Source: CAWCUK01 sp963798775 (lineage in GTDB: Bacteria > Bacteroidota > Ignavibacteria > Ignavibacteriales > Ignavibacteriaceae). Taken from it: a stretch of DNA of 64,000 bases. A program made the position numbers and the translations under genes. Positions 37,876 through 45,712 of the stretch are shown piece after piece. Every line of letters begins with the position of its first letter. Within the stretch, counting starts at the first letter, position 1. The notes under the pieces were generated by a model, which worked only from the letters and a program-made list of their open reading frames with translations, was not told the DNA's origin and did not search any database. The DNA lies in assembly GCA_963798775.1 (NCBI GenBank), contig CAWCUK010000001.1:496001-560000 (forward strand), given 5' to 3'.

Positions 37876-38574
37876 TTAATGTGCTACTTCATCTTTAGTA
37901 ATTTTTAAACCGGGTCCCATTGTGCTTGATAAATAAAGGCTTCTTACATATTGCCCTTTTGCGGAAGCAGGTTTTAATTTTATTATAGTATTTAAAAATG
38001 CTTTAGCATTTTCCAATAAGTTTATCGGCTTCAAAATTTAATTTACCAAAAGAAGTATGAACAATTCCGGTTTTATCGACACGAAATTCTATTTTACCGG
38101 CTTTTACTTCTTTAACGGCTTTGGCAACATCCATTGTTACTGTACCGCTTTTAGGATTAGGCATTAAACCTTTTGGCCCTAAAACTCTTCCGAGTTTTCC
38201 TAACTCGGCCATTGTATCCGGAGTAGCAACGATAACATCAATATCTGCCCAGCCGCTTTTAATTTTTTCTAAGATATTCTTCAAACCCCGCAAAATCTGC
38301 ACCTGCATCAAGAGCTTCTTGAGCTTTAGCACCTTTAGCTAATAACCAGAACTTTAACTTCTTTACCGGTTCCGTTTGGGAAGAGAAACAGTTCCTCTAA
38401 CCATTTGATCTGCATGTCTAGGGTCTACACCCAATCTTATAGCACAATCTAAAGATTCAACAAATTTAACACTGGAATTTTCTTTCAGTGTATTGATTGC
38501 ATCTTCCAGAGAATATTCTTTATGATTTATCAATACTTCTCGTTGATTGCTTTAATTCTTTTTGTCTTTTGCAT
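37876..38574 (-). CDS. rplA: 50S ribosomal protein L1 (several frame breaks as given)
   Basis: Start ATG at 38574 (MQKTKRIKAINEK). Single extra bases break the frame near 38540 and 38520, with further shifts near 38370, 38280 and 38015. The longest intact part has DVIVATPDTMAELGKLGRVL then GPKGLMPNPKSGTVTMDVAK, the L1 signature. The end is MGPGLKITKDEVAH with TAA at 37876. L1 forms the mobile stalk at the E site and represses its own operon in several bacteria. Confidence 0.88.
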
Positions 38575-38607
38575 TACTCTACCATTAAATATTCAAATGA
38601 ATAAAAA

Positions 38608-39035
38608 TTAATCTTCTACAGTTATACCCATACTTCTAGCAGTTCCAGCTACCATACTAAAAGCATGATCATCATCAAATGCGTTTAAATCGGGCATTTT
38701 CATTTTTGCAATTTCCATTACCTGAGTCTTTTGAAACTTTTGCAACTTTATTGCTGATGAGGTTCTGCCGAACCATTATCAATTTTTGCAGCTCTTTTTA
38801 ATAATACTGCGGCCGGAGGTGTTTTTGTAATAAAAGTAAAAGATTTATCGGAAAAAACAGTAATTACTACTGGAATTATCAAACCATCTTTATCAGATGT
38901 TCTGGCATTAAATTGCTTACAAAATTCCATAATATTAACACCTTTTTGACCAAGTGCAGGACCAACAGGCGGTGAAGGATTAGCTTTACCGGCAGGAATT
39001 TGTAATTTTATATATCCTGATATTTTTTTAGCCAT
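38608..39035 (-). CDS. rplK: 50S ribosomal protein L11 (two frame breaks as given)
   Basis: N-terminal domain: KLQIPAGKANPSPPVGPALG then QKGVNIMEFCKQFN, diagnostic of L11. Extra bases near 38757 and 38729 shift the frame; after removal the C-terminal rRNA-binding domain reads KVAKVSK...QVMEIAKMKMPDLN and ends ARSMGITVED with TAA at 38608. L11 is part of the GTPase-associated centre. Lies between nusG and rplA. Confidence 0.91.
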
Positions 39036-39064
39036 ATTATTTACCTATACAAATAAATACTGAG

Positions 39065-39603
39065 TTATTTTTCTAATTCTGCTTGCACAAAATCAATTTC
39101 GACAGGAGTTTTTCTGCCGAATATTGAAACCATAACTTTAATTTTCATTTTTTCTTCGTTAACTTCTTGAACCGTACCACTAAAATTATTAAAAGGTCCA
39201 TCTATAATTTTAACAACATCACCTTTTCTAAAAATGGTTTCCATTCTTTCTGTGGTTTCGTCTTGAGTAATTCGGCCAACAATTCTTTTTACTTCCTCGG
39301 GCTGAAGCGGATTGGGATTATTTCTTGTTCCTAAAAATCCCATAACTGAAGGTGTATTGAGGATAAATTCTTTTACCTGGTTATCCAAATCGGCTTGAAT
39401 TAAAATATAACCCGGAAAGAAATTTTTAGTCTTACTTTTCTTTTTCCCATCTTTTACTTCAAAAACTTTTTCCATAGGAACAAGAATTTCCGGAAGCTTT
39501 GCTTTCAGATATTCATTATCACTCAAGCTCAGTTTCAAGAAGGGTCTTAACTTTATTTTCATGTCCGGAAAAAGTTCTTACCACATACCATTTTAATATC
39601 CAT
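39065..39603 (-). CDS. nusG: Transcription termination/antitermination factor NusG (two frame breaks as given)
   Basis: The N-terminal NGN domain is recovered as WYVVRTFSGHENKVKTLLET after correcting one base near 39591, and joins LSDNEYLKAKLPEILVPMEK after correcting another near 39524. The FFPGYILIQADL core and the C-terminal KOW domain (FRKGDVVKIIDGPFNNFSGT) are intact. About 178 aa. NusG bridges polymerase to the ribosome, Rho or S10. Lies between secE and rplK. Confidence 0.93.
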
Positions 39604-39610
39604 TTATAAC

Positions 39611-39793
39611 CTAAAAAATTCCTTTAAATATTTGCGTGATTGCCATATCAATAGCATAAGTAAAAGCGGCAATTATTAAACAAACAACAATAACAACCGT
39701 TGTAGATTCTTTCAGTTCTTCTTTTGTAGGCCAGGTTACTTTTTTCATTTCCTTAACCACATCATTGAAGAAGCCAATTATTTTTTCTTTCAT
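39611..39793 (-). CDS. secE: Preprotein translocase subunit SecE
   Basis: The protein is 60 aa, the minimal single-span SecE. The amphipathic helix with EMKKVTWPTKEELKESTTVV is the SecE signature, followed by one membrane segment. It stabilises SecY in the inner membrane. Standard place between tRNA-Trp and nusG. Confidence 0.97.
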   Translation of the reverse strand: MKEKIIGFFNDVVKEMKKVTWPTKEELKESTTVVIVVCLIIAAFTYAIDMAITQIFKGIF

Positions 39794-39819
39794 ACTAAAA
39801 ACTTTTCTCGTTTAACAAG

Positions 39820-39893
39820 CACGTCAGGAGGGACTCGAACCCCCAACCTGCGGTTTTGGAGACCGCTGCTCTAGCCAATTGAGCTACTGACGT
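39820..39893 (-). tRNA. tRNA-Trp (anticodon CCA)
   Basis: Minus-strand cloverleaf of 74 bases: acceptor ACGTCAG with CTGACGT plus discriminator G, anticodon arm GCGGT-CTCCAAA-ACCGC with CCA, and T-arm with GGTTCGAGTCC. Lies between rpmG and secE, a common arrangement. Confidence 0.97.
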
Positions 39894-39901
39894 AGCAAAA
39901 A

Positions 39902-40051
39902 TTATTTTGTTTCTTTATGAATAGTATGTTTCTTATCCCAGCGGCAATATTTTTTAAATTCCACTCTTCCGGGATGAAATCTTTTATTTTTAGTTGTAGT
40001 GTAATTTCTTCTTTTACACTCTGTACATTCTAAGGTTATAATATCTCTCAT
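39902..40051 (-). CDS. rpmG: 50S ribosomal protein L33
   Basis: From MRDIITLECTECKRRNYTTT the protein is 49 aa; a longer open frame would run into tRNA-Thr. The first zinc pair CTEC is present, but the second pair reads CRWD instead of CxxC, so only three of the usual four cysteines remain. It may bind zinc weakly or use Asp. Lies between tRNA-Thr and tRNA-Trp. Confidence 0.94.
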   Translation of the reverse strand: MRDIITLECTECKRRNYTTTKNKRFHPGRVEFKKYCRWDKKHTIHKETK

Positions 40052-40076
40052 GGCATTATTTTCGATTTGTTTTCGA

Positions 40077-40148
40077 GCTGACGACCGGGATTGAACCGGT
40101 GACCTCATCCTTACCAAGGATGTGCTCTACCAACTGAGCTACGTCAGC
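40077..40148 (-). tRNA. tRNA-Thr (anticodon GGT)
   Basis: Minus-strand cloverleaf of 72 bases: acceptor GCTGACG with CGTCAGC, D-arm AGCTCAGTTGGTAGAGC, anticodon arm CATCC-TTGGTAA-GGATG with GGT, and T-arm with GGTTCAATCCC. Lies 25 bases upstream of the rpmG start. Confidence 0.97.
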
Positions 40149-40244
40149 AATAAATTAAATTTTATTGCTTTTACGGAGAATAAACCGCTTGGTGACAGTA
40201 GATTCTCAATTATGTTCGGAAAGGCAGATACATTTTGAAAAAAA

Positions 40245-40318
40245 AGCGGGAGACGGGATTCGAACCCGCGACCAACAGCTTGGAAGGCTGTGACTCTAGC
40301 CAACTGAGTTACTCCCGC
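40245..40318 (-). tRNA. tRNA-Gly (anticodon TCC)
   Basis: Minus-strand cloverleaf of 74 bases: acceptor GCGGGAG with CTCCCGC plus discriminator T, anticodon arm ACAGC-CTTCCAA-GCTGT with TCC, and T-arm with GGTTCGAATCC. Separated by about 96 bases from tRNA-Thr. Confidence 0.97.
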
Positions 40319-40325
40319 ATTGAAT

Positions 40326-40354
40326 GAGTTAATTTCAATTTAATCTCTCGTCAA
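40326..40354 (-). promoter_or_regulatory. Possible promoter for tRNA-Gly
   Basis: On the minus strand TTGACG (40349-40354) and TAACTC (40326-40331) are 17 bases apart, and the -10 ends 7 bases before the tRNA 5' end. The -10 matches poorly. It follows a terminator-like hairpin, which makes a new start plausible. Confidence 0.35.
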
Positions 40355-40379
40355 CTTCAAAATTAATAAGAAATTTTTT

Positions 40380-40424
40380 ACAAAAAAATAAGGGAACGTT
40401 TATTTAAATTTAGTTAATTCCCTT
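40380..40424 (-). terminator. Probable terminator after tRNA-Tyr
   Basis: On the minus strand AAGGGAA (40418-40424) pairs with TTCCCTT (40390-40396) across a 21-base AT loop, then ATTTTTTT. It lies about 22 bases beyond tRNA-Tyr. The large loop weakens the call. Confidence 0.6.
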
Positions 40425-40445
40425 TTTTACAACAATTTAAACTAG

Positions 40446-40530
40446 TGGGCGGCGAGGGATTCGAACCCCCAAAGGCGTCAGCCAACGGATTTACAGTCCG
40501 CCCCGGCTCTCCAACTCCGGCGTCCGCCCA
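40446..40530 (-). tRNA. tRNA-Tyr (anticodon GTA)
   Basis: Minus-strand cloverleaf of 85 bases with a long variable arm: acceptor TGGGCGG with CCGCCCA, anticodon loop CTGTAAA with GTA, and T-arm GGGGGTTCGAATCCC. First gene of the tRNA/secE/nusG run and preceded by a good promoter. Confidence 0.97.
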
Positions 40531-40549
40531 GTTTTATAAACGAGCAACA

Positions 40550-40578
40550 AATATATTTGTATTTCTTGAAAAATGCAA
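40550..40578 (-). promoter_or_regulatory. Promoter of tRNA-Tyr
   Basis: On the minus strand TTGCAT (40573-40578) and TATATT (40550-40555) are 17 bases apart. The -10 extends as TATATTTG, as at the rpsL promoter. It lies 19 bases upstream of the tRNA 5' end. Confidence 0.65.
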
Positions 40579-40743
40579 ATGATTTAACACTTCAAGCTAA
40601 AATTTCTTTTAGTTTTTAAGCTTTGAATTCAAAAATAACATTTTTATTTAGTCGTTAAATATAACGGTTATTTAAGATTTTTTCCAAATTTTTAATATAA
40701 TTTAATTTCTAAAATTAATAATTTTCAATGTTTCCAAAGTTCT

Positions 40744-42264
40744 CTATCCAGACTTCTGATACTGGATTGCTTCACTAATATGCTGCGGTAATATGTTTTC
40801 CGCGTTGTCTAAATCAGCAATTGTTCGGCTGACCTTCAAAATTCTATCATAAGCTCTCGCTGAAAGTCCCAATTTTGTCATTGCCATTTTTAATAATTCC
40901 GCACCGGCAGAATCTAATCGGCAATATTCTCTTACTTCCTTTGAACCCATATCACCGTTATTAAAAATATGATCAATTCCTGTAAATCTTTTATACTGAA
41001 TTTGCCTAGCATTTATTACTCTTTCCCGTACATTTTCAGAGCTTTCACTCATTGTTTCAGCAGAAAGTTCTTTATATTTTACTGCAGGTACTTCAATATG
41101 AATATCAATCCGATCCAGTAGCGGTCCTGAAATTTTTGACATATATCTTTGAATTTGAGGCGGTGCGCAAGTGCATTCTTTTGCAGGGTCAGTAAAAAAT
41201 CCGCATGGACAGGGATTCATTGCTGAAGCTAACATAAAATTTGCCGGAAATTCTAAAGATAATTTTGAACGGCTTACTGTTACTTTGGAATCTTCTAAAG
41301 GCTGGCGAAGAACTTCAAGAACATTTTTTTTAAATTCCGGCAATTCATCTAAAAATAAAACTCCGTGATGCGCGAAAGAAACTTCACCGGGACGAGGAAA
41401 AGATCCGCCTCCCACTAATGCAGCATCAGACACTGTATGATGAGGACTGCGAAAAGGCCTTTCTGTTATTAAAGCTGTATCTTTAGGAATTATTCCCGCC
41501 ACAGAATGAATTTTAGTTGTATCAAGTGCTTCCTCAAAAGTCATCGGCGGTAAAATGGAGGGAATTCTTTTAGCAAGCATAGTTTTGCCGGAACCGGGCG
41601 GGCCAATCATTAATATATTATGAGATCCGGCGGCGGCTACTTCCAATGCTCGTTTTACATTTTCTTGTCCTTTTACATCAGAAAAATCTAGATGATATTT
41701 GTTTACTCGTGAAAATAATTCATCCTTATCAGTTACTATTCGCTCTTTTGAGATTTCATCATTTAAAAGTTTTATAACTTCATTTAAATTTTCAGCTCCG
41801 TAAACTTCAATCCCATCTACAATTGACGCCTCTTTTGCGGATTCTAAAGGAAGAATTATTCTTTTTATACCTTTCTTTTTTATTTCAACGGAAATAGGCA
41901 AGGCGCCTTTTATTTTTCGTAAAGTTCCGTCTAGTGAAAGCTCGCCCAGAAATACAGTTTCATCAAGCCAATCATATTTAATTTTTTCTGTTGCCGCAAG
42001 TATTCCTATCGCAATCGAAAGATCAAATGAACTGCCTTCTTTCTTTATATCCGCAGGCGCAAGATTAACAGTAATTTTACTTATCGGAAATTCATAGCCG
42101 CTGTTTTTTATGGCGGATGTAACTCTTTCCCTGCTTTCTTTAACTGCGCTATCGGGAAGACCTACAATTAAAAAAGCCGGAATTTGTTTTTCTACATTAG
42201 TTTCTACTTCTACCATAAACGCATCTATGCCGATGGTAGCACTGGATAATATTTTTGAAAGCAT
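40744..42264 (-). CDS. comM: YifB/ComM-family Mg-chelatase-like AAA+ ATPase
   Basis: The protein is 506 aa, normal for the family. The N-terminal Lon-like/S5-fold domain (about 20-170), the AAA+ core with Walker A GPPGSGKTML and Walker B LFLDELPEF, and the C-terminal Mg_chelatase_C domain (ELLKMAMTKLGLSARAYDRI) are present. A four-cysteine motif, CPCGFFTDPAKECTC, sits in the ATPase core as in relatives. ComM in Vibrio is a helicase that extends branch migration in natural transformation; that role is assumed here by homology only. No other competence gene is nearby. Confidence 0.92.
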   Translation of the reverse strand: MLSKILSSATIGIDAFMVEVETNVEKQIPAFLIVGLPDSAVKESRERVTSAIKNSGYEFPISKITVNLAPADIKKEGSSFDLSIAIGILAATEKIKYDWLDETVFLGELSLDGTLRKIKGALPISVEIKKKGIKRIILPLESAKEASIVDGIEVYGAENLNEVIKLLNDEISKERIVTDKDELFSRVNKYHLDFSDVKGQENVKRALEVAAAGSHNILMIGPPGSGKTMLAKRIPSILPPMTFEEALDTTKIHSVAGIIPKDTALITERPFRSPHHTVSDAALVGGGSFPRPGEVSFAHHGVLFLDELPEFKKNVLEVLRQPLEDSKVTVSRSKLSLEFPANFMLASAMNPCPCGFFTDPAKECTCAPPQIQRYMSKISGPLLDRIDIHIEVPAVKYKELSAETMSESSENVRERVINARQIQYKRFTGIDHIFNNGDMGSKEVREYCRLDSAGAELLKMAMTKLGLSARAYDRILKVSRTIADLDNAENILPQHISEAIQYQKSG

Positions 42265-42330
42265 TTTCCCTCATTTTTAGGAAGTAAAATATTGTCTAAT
42301 ATATAATTTTTATAATAAAAATGTAAGATT

Positions 42331-44013
42331 TTATTTGGCAAGAACCATTTTTCTGGTTTTTGTAAATGAAGGTGTAGAAACCCGGTACAAATATATTCCT
42401 GAAGGAAGTTTTTGAGCGTCAAATGAAAATTTATGTATTCCTTCGGCGAGAAATCCTTTGTAGAGCTCAGAAATTTGCTGGCCTTCAAGATTATACACGG
42501 TTACTTCAATTTCGGAATCTTGAAAAAGTTCAACTACTATACTGGTTTTGGGATTGAATGGATTCGGAAAATTCTGCTCGACTAAAAAAGGTTCAAGTAA
42601 ACCTTGTCCTACTTTTACTTGAGAAGAATAAACAACGGAACCATCTTTATTTACTTGCTTTACACGATAATAAACAACATCGCTGTTTTGGTCGCGAAGG
42701 TCTAAGAAAGAATAATTTTTCTCAACAGAGTTATCTGCTTGAATTGAAAATAAAGCATTATACGGAGAATTATTTGTGGATTTTTCTAGGAAATAAGAAG
42801 CGGCTTGTTTATAATCTCCCCCATTCCATTGCAGTTCATAAGAAGCGCTTAAAAGATTAATGTTTAATTCCGGCGCACGCGCAAAAATAGGAGCGTTAGA
42901 ATTTATAAGCTGAATTCCGCTGGTATTAATTTTTAGCGTTTTTTTTAACTGATTTATATCCTCACTATTATCAAATTTTAGCTGAGCCAAAACAGTAGAA
43001 CTATCGGCTCGAAAATTTGTATAGTTGCTGTTCGCAAACGCAACTTCAATTGAGTTATTAAATTTAATAAATCTTAACAAATCAATTTGAAATTCATTAT
43101 TGTCCTTAGGGTTGCCGAAATAAAAGCGTAAATCGGAAGGTATTAAAAAATCCGGGAGTTTATTTTTAGAAAACAACTTATTATCGCAGTAAAAACTCGC
43201 GGTTTTTTCATTAAATGAAAATAAGATTGAAATATGATACCAGCTTTTTCTTCCTATAAAAATGGGATTAACATAAGCTTGGTTTTCAAGATTGGAATTT
43301 ATTGAAAGCATCTGAAAGGCGTTTGTAGCCAATTCAAATTGATTATTCTGGTTTTTTATATTTTTTATTTTTAAAAAGAAGTTGATTGATTATCAATCTT
43401 TATCCAAAATTCGGCAAGTAAATCATCTTTACCATAATTTTGCTCCAAAGAAACTTCAAAAAATGATTGGCTGCTAAGCGCTAAAGATTTGCCAGATTTT
43501 TTCTGGATATTATAAAAAGATAGGCTGTTCGTTATTATTCTATCTTCTCTTTTTTGAAAAGAGGCGGGATTTTTTAAATATCCTACAACGGAATCATCTT
43601 TCTTAAATATTCCGTAAAATTTTATTGATGCGTTTTTTATGTTTTCAACATTATAATTAAAAAGTACTTCAAAAAAGAATCCGGGTGTTAAAGTAGAATC
43701 TTTTAAATTAATTGTTGTTTTATATATTTTTTCCGAAAATCCTTCTAAAACGGCAGGATGAAATTCCAAATCAACATCATTATAAATTGATTTTAATTCT
43801 ACATTATTCAGAACAAGTTTATCATCTTGAATAACATAAAGCTCAAGTTTATTAGCTTTGGAAAAACTATTTGTGGTAATTAAGGAAACATCAAAATTAG
43901 AATTGGCAGGAATAAATTGCGGATAAGAAACCTTATAGTTCTCTTCTTTGTTTTTTCCGTTTAAAAGAAAAAACTGTAAAGAATACCAACAATATGGTTA
44001 TAATTCTATTCAT
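42331..44013 (-). CDS. Secreted protein with LamG-like domain and type IX sorting domain (two frame breaks as given)
   Basis: Three frames join to about 560 aa. The start MNRIITILLVFFTVFSF is a signal peptide. Single-base indels at runs near 43962 and 43373 break it. The centre resembles a concanavalin/laminin-G fold (SWYHISILFSFNEKTASFYC, then LRFYFGNPKDNNEFQIDLLR). The C-terminal 75 residues are a Por-type sorting domain (NFPNPFNPKTSIVVEL ... SGIYLYR ... KTRKMVLAK), which directs export by T9SS and surface anchoring. Substrate unknown. Confidence 0.78.
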
Positions 44014-44070
44014 AGGGTTATAATAAATAAGAGCAAAAACTATAATAAAGGTTATAATTAATAACCTTTA

Positions 44071-44565
44071 TTATTTATAACCTCTCAAAAAATCAATTCT
44101 ATCTTGTACAATTGTGACCGGGACTAATAACTTTTCTTTTCCATAAATAGCATCTTCCCTGTTACTGAATGCAAGTTCATAATCTTTACTCATTACAATA
44201 GCTTCTTCCGGACAAACTTCTTCGCAAAATCCGCAGAAAATACAGCGAATCATATTGATTTCGAATTTTTCCGGATATCTTTCTTTTTCTCGCTCAGTTT
44301 CACCGGCTTGTATTTCAATAGCTAATGCCGGGCAAACTCTGGAACAAAGTCCGCAAGCTACACATCTTTCGTGCCCGTTTGCTTCCTGTACCAGTACGGG
44401 GCGCCCTCTATAAGAAGCCGGCGGAATAAATTTTTCTTCCGGATATTTTAAAGTAAATTTAGGTTTAAACATGCTCTTTAATGTTAGAGATAAACCTTTT
44501 ACTATTTCCGGTATATATATTTTCTCTAAAAACGTTAAATCTTTTGATCTTTTCTTTACAGCCAT
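44071..44565 (-). CDS. nuoI: NADH-quinone oxidoreductase subunit I
   Basis: From MAVKKRSKD, behind CGGAG, the protein is 164 aa. Two 4Fe-4S motifs are clear: CVACGLCSRVCP and CIFCGFCEEVCP, carrying clusters N6a and N6b of complex I. It passes electrons toward quinone at the inner membrane. Last gene of a nuoG-nuoH-nuoI set. nuoJ-N do not follow; a secreted-protein gene does. Confidence 0.95.
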   Translation of the reverse strand: MAVKKRSKDLTFLEKIYIPEIVKGLSLTLKSMFKPKFTLKYPEEKFIPPASYRGRPVLVQEANGHERCVACGLCSRVCPALAIEIQAGETEREKERYPEKFEINMIRCIFCGFCEEVCPEEAIVMSKDYELAFSNREDAIYGKEKLLVPVTIVQDRIDFLRGYK

Positions 44566-44664
44566 CAAAACTCCGTAAGATTCTTTATCTACTTAAAAAT
44601 ATAATCTTAATTTCTTTTTAATTATATGAAACATACTACAATATTATGAGACAATTTTCAATTG

Positions 44665-45696
44665 CTAAATTTTAAAAATCATAATTAAAACAGCTACCCA
44701 TATTATATTTAATAATGATAACGGAAACATAACCTTCCAGCCTAAATTCATTAATTGATCATATCTAAATCTAGGCAAACTCCATCTAACCCAAATGAAA
44801 AAGAACAATAAAGCTGCCATTTTTACCATGAATGCAAGAATAGAAATAATTACAAATAAAGTATAAGGCAAACCAAAGGTTTCTAAATAAGGGAATTGCC
44901 ATCCGCCTAAATAAAGAGTAACAATTAAAGCGCTTGCAATAATCATATTAGCATACTCAGCAAGGAAAAATCCCGCAAATTTCATACTGCTGTATTCGGT
45001 ATGGAAACCGCCGACAAGTTCAGGTTCGGCTTCCGGCAAATCGAACGGTAAACGGTTTGTTTCCGCAAACGCGGAAACCAAAAATGTAATAAACCCGATC
45101 GGCTGAATAATAGCGTTCCACATCCAGCCGGATTGCGCTGCAACAATAGCTTCCGGTCTTAATGATTCGGAAAGAAGAAGAACTCCCGCAATAGAAAATC
45201 CCATAGAAATTTCATAAGAAATCATTTGAGCCGAAGATCTTATTCCGCCTAATAAAGAATATTTACTTCCTGAAGACCAACCGGCAAGTGTAATTGCATA
45301 AACTCCGAGTGATGTTAAAGCTAATATATAAAGTATCCCCATGTTTATGTCGGCAACAACAAGCGGAATTTGATAGCCGAATAAATAAACATCCGGGCCG
45401 AAGGGAATAACAGCATAAGTAGTAAAAGCAACAAATAGGGCTATTGCCGGTGCTAAAGAATGAATTTTTTTATTTGCTTGAGCCGGAACTATATCTTCTT
45501 TTAATAGAAGTTTTAACACATCAGCAAAAGGTTGAAGAACACCTTCCCAGCCCACTCTGTTCGGCCCCAGCCGATTCTGTGCCCATGCGCTTACCCTTCT
45601 TTCAAAGTATACAAGGTAAGATACAGTCATCAGCATAATATTTACTATTATTAAAATTTTTACTATTGCAAAACCAAGTATTGCCCAAATATTCAT
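44665..45696 (-). CDS. nuoH: NADH-quinone oxidoreductase subunit H
   Basis: The protein is 343 aa with about eight hydrophobic helices, the membrane subunit that forms the quinone chamber of complex I. Signatures: NRLGPNRVGWEGVLQPFADV, FAETNRLPFDLPEAEPELVG and GGFHTEYSSMKFAGFFLAEY. The start is 16 bases after nuoG, so co-transcribed. Confidence 0.96.
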   Translation of the reverse strand: MNIWAILGFAIVKILIIVNIMLMTVSYLVYFERRVSAWAQNRLGPNRVGWEGVLQPFADVLKLLLKEDIVPAQANKKIHSLAPAIALFVAFTTYAVIPFGPDVYLFGYQIPLVVADINMGILYILALTSLGVYAITLAGWSSGSKYSLLGGIRSSAQMISYEISMGFSIAGVLLLSESLRPEAIVAAQSGWMWNAIIQPIGFITFLVSAFAETNRLPFDLPEAEPELVGGFHTEYSSMKFAGFFLAEYANMIIASALIVTLYLGGWQFPYLETFGLPYTLFVIISILAFMVKMAALLFFFIWVRWSLPRFRYDQLMNLGWKVMFPLSLLNIIWVAVLIMIFKI

Positions 45697-45712
45697 AATT
45701 TTTAAAGCTCCG

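Noticed and set aside
10529..39595. Programmed frameshifting or inteins as cause of the broken rpo and ribosomal genes
   Set aside because: Breaks are single bases at varied contexts, many per gene in rpoB and rplA, with no slippery sequence pattern, no inserted protein domain and no loss of conserved residues.
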